Below are positions 26,680 through 36,206 of a DNA stretch of 64,000 nucleotides, one piece after another; positions within the stretch are counted from its first letter, which is position 1, and each line of letters begins with the position of its first letter. Below the pieces are notes generated by a model. The model was not told the origin of the DNA. It searched no databases and worked only from the letters and a program-made list of their open reading frames with translations. Origin of the DNA: Beijerinckiaceae bacterium (lineage in GTDB: Bacteria > Pseudomonadota > Alphaproteobacteria > Rhizobiales > Beijerinckiaceae); the NCBI GenBank assembly GCA_004298435.1, contig SCSF01000133.1, positions 1-64,000 of the forward strand. The letters are read 5' to 3'. A program made the translations under genes and the position numbers.

Positions 26680-27177
26680 CTATCTGTCGCGCTCAGGTTC
26701 CGGCAGGTGAAGAATAATCAATATTATTGCGAACGATGCGAGGCAGCGGAAGGCCGAGGCCTGCGCGTTCCATTGTGGCGATTGCCACATTTGAAACCAT
26801 TCGCCTGCGATGATGAGAAAGCCGAAAAAATAAAGCGCGAAGCCGAGAGCGAGCCCGAGCGTGGCGAGCGACTTTGCGGCATTGAAAGAGTTGTCATTAT
26901 TTCGCCACGAAAAACACAATCGGAGCGCTCCAAAAAGACAGAGCGCACCGTAAAGAAGCTCGGCAGCGATGATGATCCAGTAAGCGATGTGTTGAAGTTC
27001 GGGGCTGGTGATGGCGCGCGCCATCAGCGGACTCGGCCGATGGATTGTGTCCATCGCCAGAACATGCCGGACTGCCTCGAAATTCAGAGGGTAGTCGATG
27101 ATATTGTCGGCGCCGGTCAGGAGACCGAAGACGCCGACAAAAGCGACGAAGGCTATTTTGACGCCTCTGATGAGCAT
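26680..27177 (-). CDS. DUF2165 family membrane protein
   Basis: 165 residues with four predicted membrane spans: IAFVAFVGVFGLLTG near the N-terminus, IAYWIIIAAELLYGALCLFG, LATLGLALGFALYFFGFLII and CLASFAIILIILHL. The loop after the first span has NIIDYPLNFEAVRHVLAMDT, and EWFQMWQSPQWNAQASAFR precedes the last span; both are family signatures. DUF2165 proteins are small inner membrane proteins of unknown role. ATG 27177. It lies 26 bases downstream of dxs on the same strand, so it may be co-transcribed. Confidence 0.85.
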   Translation of the reverse strand: MLIRGVKIAFVAFVGVFGLLTGADNIIDYPLNFEAVRHVLAMDTIHRPSPLMARAITSPELQHIAYWIIIAAELLYGALCLFGALRLCFSWRNNDNSFNAAKSLATLGLALGFALYFFGFLIIAGEWFQMWQSPQWNAQASAFRCLASFAIILIILHLPEPERDR

Positions 27178-27203
27178 CGGCGGGCGCGCTGCGCGAGCTT
27201 CGA

Positions 27204-29135
27204 TCAGGCGATCATGCTGCGCGCCGCATCCTTTTCGCGCCCAAGGGTCGCCAGCACTTTGGCGACGATGCCCTTCGCATCAAGACCCGCGCGGGCATAG
27301 AGCTTCTCCGGCTTGTCTTGATCGTAGAACTCATCCGGCAGCACCATCGAACGCAACTTGAAGCCGCGCGCGCTACGGCTATCGAGCAAGCCTTCCTCGA
27401 GCAACGCCTGCGCGACGAACGAGCCGAAGCCGCCCACTGTGCCTTCCTCGATGGTGATCAGCGCCTCATGGTGCTGCACAAGGCGGCGGATGAGATCGAG
27501 ATCGAGCGGCTTGGCGAAGCGCGCATCGGCGACGGTCGCCGAAATTCCCCGCATGGCGAGATCTTCCGCCGCTTTCAGCGTCTCTGCGAGGCGTGTTCCG
27601 AAAGAGAGCAGGGCAACGGTATTGCCTTCGCGCAGCACGCGACCGCGTCCGATCGGGAGAATCTCACCCCGGGATGGCAGATCGACGCCGACGCCTTCGC
27701 CACGCGGATAACGGAAGGCGATCGGGCCGTCGTTATAGGCGACGGCGGTCGCGACCATATGCACAAGCTCCGCCTCGTCGGCGGCGGCCATCACCACCAT
27801 GCCGGGCAATATGCCAAGATAGGAGACATCGAAAGAACCTGCGTGCGTTGCGCCGTCGGCCCCGACCAGCCCGGCACGGTCGATAGCGAAGCGCACCGGC
27901 AATTTCTGGATCGCGACGTCGTGGACGACCTGATCGTAGCCGCGTTGCAGGAAGGTCGAGTAGATGGCGCAGAAAGGCTTGAACCCTTCGGTCGCCAGAC
28001 CGGCGGCGAATGTCACCGCATGCTGTTCGGCGATGCCGACATCGAAGGTGCGCTCCGGGAAGGCCTTTTCGAAAATATCGAGGCCGGTGCCCGAGGGCAT
28101 CGCAGCGGTGATCGCGACGATCTTGTCGTCGCGCTCGGCTTCCTTCACCAGCGTGTCGGCAAAGACGCGTGTGTAGCTCGGCGCATTCGCCTTCGGTTTT
28201 ACCTGCGCGCCGGTCACGACATCGAACATACTGACGGCATGATGCTTGTCGCTCGCCGCTTCGGCTGGCGCGTAGCCCTTGCCCTTCTGGGTTACGACAT
28301 GGACGAGGATCGGGCCTGTCTCGAAATCGCGGACGTTCTTGAGGACGGGCAGCAGATGGTCGAGATTATGCCCGTCGATCGGGCCGACGTAGTAGAAGCC
28401 CAACTCCTCGAACATGGTGCCGCCGGCCCAGAAGTTCCGGGCGAATTCTTCGGTCTTGCGGGCACGATCGTAGATGAACTTCGGCAGGTGTCTGCCGAGC
28501 TGCTTGGCGGTTTCGCGCACCGTGCGGTAGGCGCCGCCCGAAACGAGACGTGCGAGATAGGCTGACAAGGCGCCTGCGGGCGGCGCGATCGACATTTCAT
28601 TATCGTTGAGGATGACGATCAGCCGCGAGTGCATTGCGCCGGCATTGTTCATCGCTTCATAGGCCATGCCGGCCGACATGGCGCCATCGCCGATGACGGC
28701 GATCACATTGTTTGGCGTGCCGGAAAGCGTGCTCGCGACGGCCATGCCGAGGCCCGCCGAAATCGAGGTGGACGAATGCGCGGCGCCGAAGGGGTCGTAT
28801 TCACTCTCCGACCTTTTGGTGAAGCCGGACAGGCCGTCGCCCTTGCGCAAAGTGCGGATCCGGTCGCGTCTGCCCGTCAAAATCTTGTGAGGATAGGCCT
28901 GATGGCCGACATCCCAGATCACTCGGTCGCGCGGCGTATCAAAAATGTAATGCAAGGCAACGGTCAACTCGACCACGCCGAGCCCCGCACCAAGATGACC
29001 ACCGGTGACGGAAACTGCGTCGATCGTCTCGTGCCGCAATTCAGCCGCGACCTGCGCGAGATTGGACTCCGGCAGGCGGCGCAGATCGGCTGGCGTCGTT
29101 ATCGTGTCCAGAAGAGGGGTCTTCGATGTCGTCAC
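27204..29135 (-). CDS. dxs: 1-deoxy-D-xylulose-5-phosphate synthase
   Basis: 643 residues from GTG 29135. It condenses pyruvate and glyceraldehyde 3-phosphate, using thiamine diphosphate, as the first step of the MEP isoprenoid pathway. The TPP-binding region is [18 protein letters not shown]; other signatures are [34 protein letters not shown], and in the pyrimidine domain [18 protein letters not shown] with the catalytic Glu. The C-terminal transketolase domain is complete ([14 protein letters not shown]). GTG 29135 follows GAGGTAGTT and gives the family start [11 protein letters not shown]; an in-frame TTG at 29171 would add 12 residues. ispE, a later enzyme of the pathway, is at 36207. 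Confidence 0.94.
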   Translation of the reverse strand: MTTSKTPLLDTITTPADLRRLPESNLAQVAAELRHETIDAVSVTGGHLGAGLGVVELTVALHYIFDTPRDRVIWDVGHQAYPHKILTGRRDRIRTLRKGDGLSGFTKRSESEYDPFGAAHSSTSISAGLGMAVASTLSGTPNNVIAVIGDGAMSAGMAYEAMNNAGAMHSRLIVILNDNEMSIAPPAGALSAYLARLVSGGAYRTVRETAKQLGRHLPKFIYDRARKTEEFARNFWAGGTMFEELGFYYVGPIDGHNLDHLLPVLKNVRDFETGPILVHVVTQKGKGYAPAEAASDKHHAVSMFDVVTGAQVKPKANAPSYTRVFADTLVKEAERDDKIVAITAAMPSGTGLDIFEKAFPERTFDVGIAEQHAVTFAAGLATEGFKPFCAIYSTFLQRGYDQVVHDVAIQKLPVRFAIDRAGLVGADGATHAGSFDVSYLGILPGMVVMAAADEAELVHMVATAVAYNDGPIAFRYPRGEGVGVDLPSRGEILPIGRGRVLREGNTVALLSFGTRLAETLKAAEDLAMRGISATVADARFAKPLDLDLIRRLVQHHEALITIEEGTVGGFGSFVAQALLEEGLLDSRSARGFKLRSMVLPDEFYDQDKPEKLYARAGLDAKGIVAKVLATLGREKDAARSMIA

Positions 29136-29829
29136 AACTACCTCGTCGATGTCTGGATCTTGTTCGAGCAAAGATCTCTTGAACCTAGCTTAATGACTTC
29201 AGGCGCGAATGCGTTCGTGGCCCGCTGCAAAAAAATCGAAATGCAATCCCAAATCCTTCCCCGGCCTGCCGGGTGTGGAGCATCCTTCTCATCCGAAAAT
29301 TCATTATTTTCCGGAACATTCAGGTTGCGGCGTTCGGCCTGGCGTCCTCAGGCATTGCCCGATGCGGTAAGCGTCATTCCAGGACGGAACCCAGGACGCC
29401 ACGCCCATAGGCACGGTCGAGCCTGTTCCGAGAGGGGTACAATAGCCGAACATTCCGCCAAACGCCATAGAATAAGCCTGTCACTCCTGGCGCTCCCTAA
29501 GAACGCCCGGCTGAATCCCAAACTTGCAAAGCCTTCGGTGGCTGGAAAGCTATATAGGTCGCGGAAATGGTTTGCCCACGGCTCTCCGGCCGAATTGACT
29601 TCTGTTGGGCTACCCTTCTTTAGCGTCCTTGTCGCGGCGTCTTTTTGTTGCGGTGCATTCTGCCGCACGCGCCAGCCTCATTGATGCTATCAATGGCACG
29701 CGGATTCCCGCCGGGGCTGAGAGCTTTTTTTGGCGAATTCAAACCGCAACTCTATTTACTTGTTTTGACGCGCTTTCTCGACGCAAGCCAAAAGCCGTTT
29801 CGCGCGAAAACGCCACAGGATCAGGCCAG
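29136..29829. other. Long intergenic region between divergent dxs and ppdK
   Basis: About 690 bases with no convincing gene; ORFs here have no family pattern or good ribosome binding site. It must hold both promoters. AT-rich patches occur at 29225-29320 and 29685-29760, and a REP-like element occupies 29757-29813. Nothing else is recognised. Confidence 0.5.
29757..29813 (-). repeat. REP-like intergenic repeat copy
   Basis: Reads TACTTGTTTTGACGCGC, TTTCTCGACGCAAGCC and CGCGCGAAAACGCC, the reverse complement of the element at 34038. It ends 16 bases before the ppdK ATG, so it lies in the ppdK 5' leader. Confidence 0.6.
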
Positions 29830-32502
29830 ATGACGAAATGGGTCTACACATTCGGTGACGGGAAGGCGGAAGGCGCGAGCCGGATGCGCGACCTTCTCGG
29901 CGGCAAGGGCGCCAATCTGGCCGAGATGGCGAACCTCGGCCTTCCTGTGCCGCCGGGCTTCACCATCACGACCGAGGTCTGCTCCTTTTTCTACGCCAAC
30001 GCCAAAAGTTACCCGCCGGACTTGGCCGGGCAGGTGGAGGCGGCTCTGTTGCACGTCAGTGAGCTTACCGGCTGCAAATTCGGCGATCCCGAAAATCCCT
30101 TGCTGGTGGCGGTGCGCTCAGGCGCACGCGCCTCGATGCCCGGCATGATGGACACGGTGCTGAATCTCGGCCTCAACGACGAGACGGTCGATGCGCTCGC
30201 CAGGAACGCCGGCGACCGCCGTTTTGCCTATGACTCCTATCGCCGTTTCATCCAGATGTATTCGGATGTCGTGCTGGGTGTGAAGCATCATGTGTTCGAG
30301 GACATTCTCGAACAATTCAAGGAAAGCAAGGGCCTGCTGCTCGACACTGAACTGACGGCTGAAGATTGGCAGGTGATGATCGGCGCCTTCAAGCAGAAGG
30401 TCGAGGAGGTGCGTGGCGCACCCTTCCCACAGGATCCGCATGCGCAGCTTTGGGGAGCCATCGCGGCGGTCTTCGGCTCCTGGCTCAATCAGCGCGCGAT
30501 CATCTATCGCCGTCTCCACGATATTCCCGAAAGCTGGGGAACGGCGGTGACGGTGCAGGCGATGGTCTTCGGCAATATGGGCGAGACCTCGGCGACCGGC
30601 GTCGCGTTTACCCGCAATCCCTCGACCGGCGCAAAAGAGCTCTATGGTGAATTTCTGATTAATGCCCAGGGCGAAGATGTCGTCGCGGGCATCCGGACGC
30701 CGCAGAACGTGGCCGAGGTGGGGCGACTCGCGGCCGGCTCCGACAAGCCATCGATGGAAACGGCGCTGCCGGACGTCTATGCCGATTTTGTCCGCATAAC
30801 GCAGCTTCTCGAACGGCATTACCGCGACATGCAGGACATGGAGTTTACCGTCGAGCGCGGCAAACTCTGGATGTTGCAAACGCGCTCTGGCAAACGCACG
30901 GCGAAGGCGGCGCTGCGCATCGCTGTCGATATGGCGACGGAGGGGCTGATCTCGCAGGAGGATGCGGTTCTGCGGACGGATCCCGCCTCGCTCGATCAGC
31001 TTCTGCATCCCACCCTCGATCAGGACGTGGATCGCAAGGTATTGGCGACCGGCCTGCCGGCCTCGCCGGGGGCAGCCTGTGGCGAGATTGTTTTCAGTGC
31101 CGACGAGGCCGAAGAGATGCACCGCAACGGCCGGAAGGTCATCCTCGTCCGCATCGAGACAAGCCCCGAAGATATTCACGGCATGCACGTCGCCGAGGGC
31201 ATTCTGACGACGCGCGGCGGCATGACATCGCATGCGGCTGTCGTGGCGCGTGGCATGGGCAAGCCGTGCGTGACCGGCGCTGGCTCTCTCGCGGTCGATT
31301 ACGACAAGGCGACCATGGGCATCGGCGGAAAGGTTTTTAACGCTGGCGACGTCATCACCATTGATGGCGGAACGGGGCAGGTAATCGAAGGCGAGGTTGC
31401 GATGGTGCAACCGGAGCTTTCCGGCGAATTCGCGCTCGTCATGGAATGGGCCGACAAGGTCCGCCGCATGGGCGTGCGCGCTAATGCCGAGACCCCAATG
31501 GACGCGCGCATGGCGCGGAATTTCGGCGCCGAGGGCATCGGTCTTTCCCGCACCGAGCATATGTTCTTCGAGGCTGACCGCATCATTGCCGTCCGGGAGA
31601 TGATTCTCGCCGAGGATGAAGTGGGCCGCCGCGCGGCGCTGGCAAGGTTGCTGCCGATCCAGCGCGACGATTTCGCAGCGCTGTTCGAGATCATGGCGGG
31701 CCTTCCGGTGACGATACGGCTGCTCGATCCGCCTTTGCACGAGTTCTTGCCACATACGCAGGAGGAAATAGCCGAAGTCTCCGCCGCGATGGGCGTGCCG
31801 GCCGAGCAGTTGGAGCGGCGCGCCACGGAACTGCACGAGTTCAACCCCATGCTCGGCTTCCGCGGCTGCCGCCTCGCGATCGCTTTTCCGGAGATTGCGC
31901 AAATGCAGGCGCGTGCGATCTTCGAGGGCGCAGTCGCGGCCAAAAAGAAGACCGGCGCGATGCCGCATCCTGAAATCATGGTGCCCCTGATCGTTACCAA
32001 AAGGGAGCTCGATCTCATCAAGGCCGACATCGATGCAATGGCCGCTGCCGTCGCTTCCGAAACCGGCGAGACCATTCCCTATACGGTCGGAACGATGATC
32101 GAACTTCCGCGCGCCTGCCTGCAAGCGGGCAGAATTGCGGAAACCGCCGAGTTCTTTTCCTTCGGCACCAACGATCTCACCCAGACGGGTCTCGGCATCT
32201 CACGCGACGATGCTGGTTCATTCCTGGGGACTTACGAGGAGCGAGGCGTTCTTTCGAAGGATCCTTTCGTATGTATCGATGAGGAAGGCATCGGCGAACT
32301 CATCGAGATCGGCGTCAACCGGGGGCGCGAGACGCGTCCCGAGATCAAGCTCGGAGTTTGCGGAGAGCACGGCGGCGATCCGGCCTCGATCGATTTTTTT
32401 GAGAAGATCGGGCTGACCTATATTTCCTGCTCGCCGTTCCGCGTGCCGATCGCGCGGCTTGCCGCCGCGCAGGCGGCGCTCCGCCACAGGCGACCGGGTT
32501 AG
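29830..32502 (+). CDS. ppdK: Pyruvate, phosphate dikinase
   Basis: 890 residues, the full family length. It interconverts pyruvate, ATP and phosphate with PEP, AMP and pyrophosphate. The N-terminal nucleotide-binding domain begins with GGKGANLAEMANLGLPVPPG. The swivelling phosphohistidine domain carries GGMTSHAAVVARGMGKPCV with the catalytic His. The C-terminal PEP-binding barrel has GIGLSRTEHMFFE, FFSFGTNDLTQTGLGISRDD and GVCGEHGGDP with the catalytic Cys. ATG 29830 gives the standard start MTKWVYTFGDG; AGGATCAGGCC lies upstream. The long upstream in-frame extension is not coding. Divergent from dxs, monocistronic. Confidence 0.96.
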   Translation: MTKWVYTFGDGKAEGASRMRDLLGGKGANLAEMANLGLPVPPGFTITTEVCSFFYANAKSYPPDLAGQVEAALLHVSELTGCKFGDPENPLLVAVRSGARASMPGMMDTVLNLGLNDETVDALARNAGDRRFAYDSYRRFIQMYSDVVLGVKHHVFEDILEQFKESKGLLLDTELTAEDWQVMIGAFKQKVEEVRGAPFPQDPHAQLWGAIAAVFGSWLNQRAIIYRRLHDIPESWGTAVTVQAMVFGNMGETSATGVAFTRNPSTGAKELYGEFLINAQGEDVVAGIRTPQNVAEVGRLAAGSDKPSMETALPDVYADFVRITQLLERHYRDMQDMEFTVERGKLWMLQTRSGKRTAKAALRIAVDMATEGLISQEDAVLRTDPASLDQLLHPTLDQDVDRKVLATGLPASPGAACGEIVFSADEAEEMHRNGRKVILVRIETSPEDIHGMHVAEGILTTRGGMTSHAAVVARGMGKPCVTGAGSLAVDYDKATMGIGGKVFNAGDVITIDGGTGQVIEGEVAMVQPELSGEFALVMEWADKVRRMGVRANAETPMDARMARNFGAEGIGLSRTEHMFFEADRIIAVREMILAEDEVGRRAALARLLPIQRDDFAALFEIMAGLPVTIRLLDPPLHEFLPHTQEEIAEVSAAMGVPAEQLERRATELHEFNPMLGFRGCRLAIAFPEIAQMQARAIFEGAVAAKKKTGAMPHPEIMVPLIVTKRELDLIKADIDAMAAAVASETGETIPYTVGTMIELPRACLQAGRIAETAEFFSFGTNDLTQTGLGISRDDAGSFLGTYEERGVLSKDPFVCIDEEGIGELIEIGVNRGRETRPEIKLGVCGEHGGDPASIDFFEKIGLTYISCSPFRVPIARLAAAQAALRHRRPG

Positions 32503-32539
32503 TACCATTCTGAAACGCATCGACAATTTTATTCGTAAA

Positions 32540-32562
32540 CGCCTCTTTTAGCTTAAGAGGCG
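32540..32562 (+). terminator. Hairpin after ppdK, possible terminator
   Basis: CGCCTCTT-TTAGCTT-AAGAGGCG is a perfect 8-base stem with a 7-base loop, 38 bases after the ppdK stop. It lacks a following T-run, so intrinsic termination would be weak; it may instead stabilise the mRNA end. Confidence 0.4.
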
Positions 32563-32626
32563 ATAACCATCCCATAGGGACGATGAGACGGAGCCTGTGA
32601 TCTTTTAGACACACCGTCGTCCGCGT

Positions 32627-33871
32627 GTGGGGTGTCGCGTGCTGTCTGGTTTGTTCCGTATCAGTTGGGCGTTGGGCGTTGTGGCCCCCTGGTGCATAGG
32701 CGTCGGGCTTGTCGTGTCGATCTCGGCCGATGCCGGCCAGGATTCGAGTTTCGGCGCGACCGTCGCTGCGGCGCGCTTTCAAGCAATCATCCAGCCAATC
32801 GATCTCGTACCCGCGGACAGCGGCGGCCCGACGCTCAGACTCATCGGAGAGCAGCCACGGCCCCGGATTGAACAGGCGCGGCTTGAACTCGGACCGCCAG
32901 ACGCGTTCAATCTGCCTTCCGATGAGAAAGAGCCGCGCATCGCCTTCAAGAACAAGGTGCCCGGCATCGTGGCGAAGCTGCCGCCGGAGATCGACCGGAC
33001 ACACAAGGGCGATCCGTTTGTCGGCTTGCGCCCGACCTTCGACAGCGAATTGCGCCACAGCGGCCTTGCCCATATGCGGATGGCGGATCTGATGTTCACC
33101 CGCGATGACCTCTGGCCGCTCAGCGCCTTCTCTGCCAGGGAAAACGCGACAGGCGGGCCGGACAGCGCCTCCAGCTTCGAGCCGTGGCCTGAAGGCGAGA
33201 GCCCGACGACCGCTCATTCGTCTTCATCGGCATCACCACAACAAGGCGGCGTATCGTTGATTACGATGCGGCCTGCGGCAATCAACGAACGGCTGATGCA
33301 AGGTGCGACCCCTGCCGTGCCGCTCGCCACAAGGCTCGCTTCGACGACGCCTGCGCCTGCCGATGCGACGCCGATCGAGGTTTATGCGGGAACAGAGCCG
33401 AAAGATACGACGGTGGTGCCCGCCGATCGGCCGAAATATGCCGCGCTGGTCGGTCAGGATCATGCCAGGCGCGAAATGCACTGTCTGGCTGAAGCGATTT
33501 ATTTCGAGGCGCGCGGCGAGCCGCCTGAGGGGCAGGCAGCAGTGGCGCAGGTTGTGCTCAACCGGGTTTCGAGCGGGCTTTACCCATCGACAATCTGCGG
33601 CGTTGTCTTCCAGAACCGCAGCCATTATCGCGCCTGCCAGTTTTCCTTTGCCTGCGAAGGGCGCTCTTTGCGGATCACCGAGCCGGACGCCTGGCGCAGG
33701 GCTGTGCGAATCGCCAATGCCGTCTCCGACGGAAAAACCTATGTGGCCGACGTCGGCGCGGCGACGCATTATCACGCCGATTATGTGCGCCCCCGCTGGG
33801 CGCGGCATTTGAAACGTATGGATACGATCGGCCACCACATATTTTACGAATTACGCCCCGGGCAGACGTGA
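32627..33871 (+). CDS. Cell wall hydrolase, SleB family
   Basis: 414 residues. An N-terminal hydrophobic segment (ISWALGVVAPWCIGVGLVVSIS, about 12-33) acts as signal anchor. A long low-complexity region follows. The C-terminal SleB-type hydrolase_2 domain (about 285-410) reads HCLAEAIYFEARGEPPEGQA with the catalytic Glu, VAQVVLNRVSSGLYPSTICG, QNRSHYRACQFSFAC, and THYHADYVRPRWARHL. It should cut peptidoglycan glycan strands in the periplasm. The start is uncertain: GTG 32627 or GTG 32639, both with weak ribosome binding sites. No spore genes are expected here; alphaproteobacterial homologues are general wall enzymes. Confidence 0.86.
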   Translation: MGCRVLSGLFRISWALGVVAPWCIGVGLVVSISADAGQDSSFGATVAAARFQAIIQPIDLVPADSGGPTLRLIGEQPRPRIEQARLELGPPDAFNLPSDEKEPRIAFKNKVPGIVAKLPPEIDRTHKGDPFVGLRPTFDSELRHSGLAHMRMADLMFTRDDLWPLSAFSARENATGGPDSASSFEPWPEGESPTTAHSSSSASPQQGGVSLITMRPAAINERLMQGATPAVPLATRLASTTPAPADATPIEVYAGTEPKDTTVVPADRPKYAALVGQDHARREMHCLAEAIYFEARGEPPEGQAAVAQVVLNRVSSGLYPSTICGVVFQNRSHYRACQFSFACEGRSLRITEPDAWRRAVRIANAVSDGKTYVADVGAATHYHADYVRPRWARHLKRMDTIGHHIFYELRPGQT

Positions 33872-34037
33872 ATTCAGTCGCGTCCGGCGCAACAACGCAA
33901 AACCGCCATTTTCTGTCTCACTATGACGCGGTTCTTGCGATTTTCCGCGCGGCGCCAATGGCAGGTGCGCGTCCCTTTTTGCTGCCATTCTGATTCGGCC
34001 TGGCTTTGCCGCTCCCGTGAGGCGCAACCGCTTCGCT

Positions 34038-34098
34038 AGAGCGTTTTCGAGCGAAGCGGCTTCCGGTTCGCGTTAAGAAAACGCGTCAGAACAAATAA
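34038..34098 (+). repeat. REP-like intergenic repeat, fullest copy
   Basis: AGAGCGTTTTCGAGCGAAGC, then GGCTTCCGGTTCGCGTTAAG and AAAACGCGTCAGAACAAATA. GCGTTTTC pairs imperfectly with GAAAACGC across a GCGAAGCGGCTTC stem. The same unit recurs at 2933, 29757, 37223, 50752, 57540 and 58354, always between genes or touching gene ends. Confidence 0.75.
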
Positions 34099-34100
34099 CT

Positions 34101-34140
34101 AGAGCCTCGGTTCTGATTCCATCAGAACCGGAACGGCTCT
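34101..34140. repeat. AGAGCC double hairpin, copy 1
   Basis: An inner stem GGTTCTGA-TTCCA-TCAGAACC sits inside an outer stem AGAGCC...GGCTCT. The same structure follows the REP-like partial copy at 58389-58430, so the two units travel together. Confidence 0.7.
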
Positions 34141-34320
34141 ATAGGAGCGAGGGCTTCTTTGGGATAAGAGTTTTCCCCGACGGAGGCTGGCGGCGATCTC
34201 CCGCTTTCGGATAATTCCAGACGGAATATTCTTGCCTGCCTGAAACGCTTGCCTGTACGACACTCCTGATCGAGAGCGATGCGGATCCTGAGCGCTCCCA
34301 AAATTTCTGCGAGATATTCC

Positions 34321-36132
34321 ATGTCCATGAAATTCAAGATTGTTCTGGAGAATCAGCGCTTGTCCTCGCCTCGTCCCGCTTCCCGCGCTGGCCTTCGCGC
34401 CGCCGCTCTCCTTTGCGTCTCCTCGATTGCTGCTTCTCTCGTGAGCATGCCTGCCGCGGCGCGTGAGCATGAGAACTTTTCGGTTGCGACGCCTTTCGAG
34501 GTCGGCGACAGCCCGGCAGGCAATTATCTCGCCGCTCTCATTGCCGGCGATGATCGCGATACCGGCGCTGCCGCAACCTTCTTCGGCGAGGCATTGCGCT
34601 TCGATCCGCACAATCAGCAATTGCTTGAGCGCACCTTCGTCGCCGCGGTTTCAAACGGCAATATGCAGGAGGCATTCGGCCTCGCCGAGCGGCTTCTCGC
34701 GCGCGATCCGCACAACACTCTTGCGCATCTCGCGATCGGGGTCCGGGCCGTCAAGGCCCGCAGATATTCGGCGGCGCGGGCGCAATTCACGCGCGGCGGC
34801 GTGGGGCAGGAGCACGATCTCACCGCAACCCTTTTGTCGGCTTGGACCTATGCCGGCAACCGCGACTACAGGAAAGCGCTCGACGTCCTCGACAAGCTGA
34901 ATGATCCCGGCTTTGCGATCTTCCGCGAATATCACAAGGCCCTGATCGCCGATCTCGGCAATAATGTTCCGGTCGCGACGCGGGCTTTCAAGGCGGCATA
35001 CAAGACCGACAAGAATACCCTCCGCCTCGTCGATGCCTATGGGCGGTTCCTGTGCCGGCATGGCAAGAAGGATGAAGCGATCAAGGTCTATCAGGCCTTC
35101 GATCAGATTTTGCCGAACCATCCGACAGTCGAGGCCGCGCTGAAAGCGCTCAACGATGGCAAGAGGCTCGAACCGATCGTGCGGACGCCGGAGCAGGGGG
35201 CGGCGGAAGTTCTTTACGGGCTGGGTGCCGCGGGTGGTCGCCAGGGCGATGATCTTGCCGCGCTGATCTATCTGCGGCTGTCGCTTTACCTCGATCCAAA
35301 CAACAGCCTCGCCACGCTGACGCTCGGCGATCTCTATGAGCGTCTGAAGCAACTCGAAACGGCGATCGACATCTATCAGTCAGTGCCGGACAGCGATCCG
35401 TTGCGCCTGACGGCGGATATCGAAACCGCGGAAGTTCTCGCAAAGCTCGGCCAGACCGACAAGGCAGCCAGAGCTCTGGGAGACATCATAACGGACCATC
35501 CCGACAATGAGGATGCACTGACAGCCCTGGGCAATCTGGAGCGCGCGCAAAAGCATTATCCCGAAGCGATCGACGCCTATACGAAGGCGATCGCGCATTC
35601 GAAGAAGCCGGAAAAGGCGAATTGGCCGCTCTATTATTTCCGCGGCATCGCCTATGAGCGGAACAAGGAATGGCCGCCTGCGGAGGCGGATTTCCAGCAC
35701 GCGCTGAAACTCAATCCCGATCAGCCGCTGGTTTTGAACTATCTGGCTTTCAGTTGGGTCGACAAGGGCATCCATCTGAAGGAAGCGCTGCCGATGCTGA
35801 AACTCGCGGTGGAGCTGCGCCCGACGGATGGCTACATCGTCGACAGTCTTGGCTGGGCGGATTACAAGCTCGGCCATTACGATGACGCCGTGAAGGAACT
35901 GGAGCGCGCAGTCGATCTCAAGCCGGCCGATCCCGTGATCAATGAGCATCTGGGCGATGCCTACTGGCGCGTCGGCCGCAAGCTCGAAGCGCATTTCCAG
36001 TGGAACCATGCGCGCGACATGAAGCCTGACGCGGAGGAATTGCCGAAAATTCTGCAAAAAATCGCGCACGGGCTGGATTCGGCGAATAAACCCGCCGCGG
36101 CGGAAGCGGCGCCGGCCAAGAGCGGCGGCTGA
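34321..36132 (+). CDS. Secreted tetratricopeptide repeat protein
   Basis: 603 residues. A basic leader and hydrophobic core (AAALLCVSSIAASLVS) end in a cleavage site at about AAARE (residues 40-45), so it is exported. About 10 or more TPR units follow, for example NYLAALIAGDDRDTGAAATF, TPLT-like EDALTALGNLERAQKHYPEA, and PVINEHLGDAYWRVGRKLEA. TPR arrays bind partner proteins in the periplasm or at the outer membrane. It directly precedes ispE (74 bases), an order common in Hyphomicrobiales. ATG 34321 is chosen over an upstream in-frame codon because the signal peptide starts here; ATG 34327 is also possible. Confidence 0.88.
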   Translation: MSMKFKIVLENQRLSSPRPASRAGLRAAALLCVSSIAASLVSMPAAAREHENFSVATPFEVGDSPAGNYLAALIAGDDRDTGAAATFFGEALRFDPHNQQLLERTFVAAVSNGNMQEAFGLAERLLARDPHNTLAHLAIGVRAVKARRYSAARAQFTRGGVGQEHDLTATLLSAWTYAGNRDYRKALDVLDKLNDPGFAIFREYHKALIADLGNNVPVATRAFKAAYKTDKNTLRLVDAYGRFLCRHGKKDEAIKVYQAFDQILPNHPTVEAALKALNDGKRLEPIVRTPEQGAAEVLYGLGAAGGRQGDDLAALIYLRLSLYLDPNNSLATLTLGDLYERLKQLETAIDIYQSVPDSDPLRLTADIETAEVLAKLGQTDKAARALGDIITDHPDNEDALTALGNLERAQKHYPEAIDAYTKAIAHSKKPEKANWPLYYFRGIAYERNKEWPPAEADFQHALKLNPDQPLVLNYLAFSWVDKGIHLKEALPMLKLAVELRPTDGYIVDSLGWADYKLGHYDDAVKELERAVDLKPADPVINEHLGDAYWRVGRKLEAHFQWNHARDMKPDAEELPKILQKIAHGLDSANKPAAAEAAPAKSGG

Positions 36133-36206
36133 CAGTTTTTCGGTTTTCCCGCGCCAAAGCTTTTCGAGCCGCCGGCACGTCCGGCTTTCGCCCCTTTGCT
36201 TCGACC

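Larger units (their letters stand above)
33872..34320. other. Intergenic region with two repeat types
   Basis: No gene is supported. It contains the fullest REP-like copy (34038-34098) and a double hairpin (34101-34140). The remaining sequence before the TPR gene (34150-34320) probably holds its promoter, but no clear -35/-10 pair stands out. Confidence 0.5.

Noticed and set aside
27318-28565. A 415-codon plus-strand frame
   Set aside because: It is antisense to dxs, which is intact with all catalytic motifs.
29605-29829. In-frame upstream extension of ppdK
   Set aside because: It would add 75 residues not found in the family, spans a REP-like repeat, and ATG 29830 gives the canonical N-terminus.
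30118-32124. A 668-codon open frame on the minus strand
   Set aside because: It lies fully opposite ppdK, whose protein is complete and strongly conserved. The antisense frame is a GC-rich shadow without family pattern.
32540-32562. A strong intrinsic terminator after ppdK
   Set aside because: The hairpin is perfect but has no T-run on either side, so I list it only as a weak candidate.
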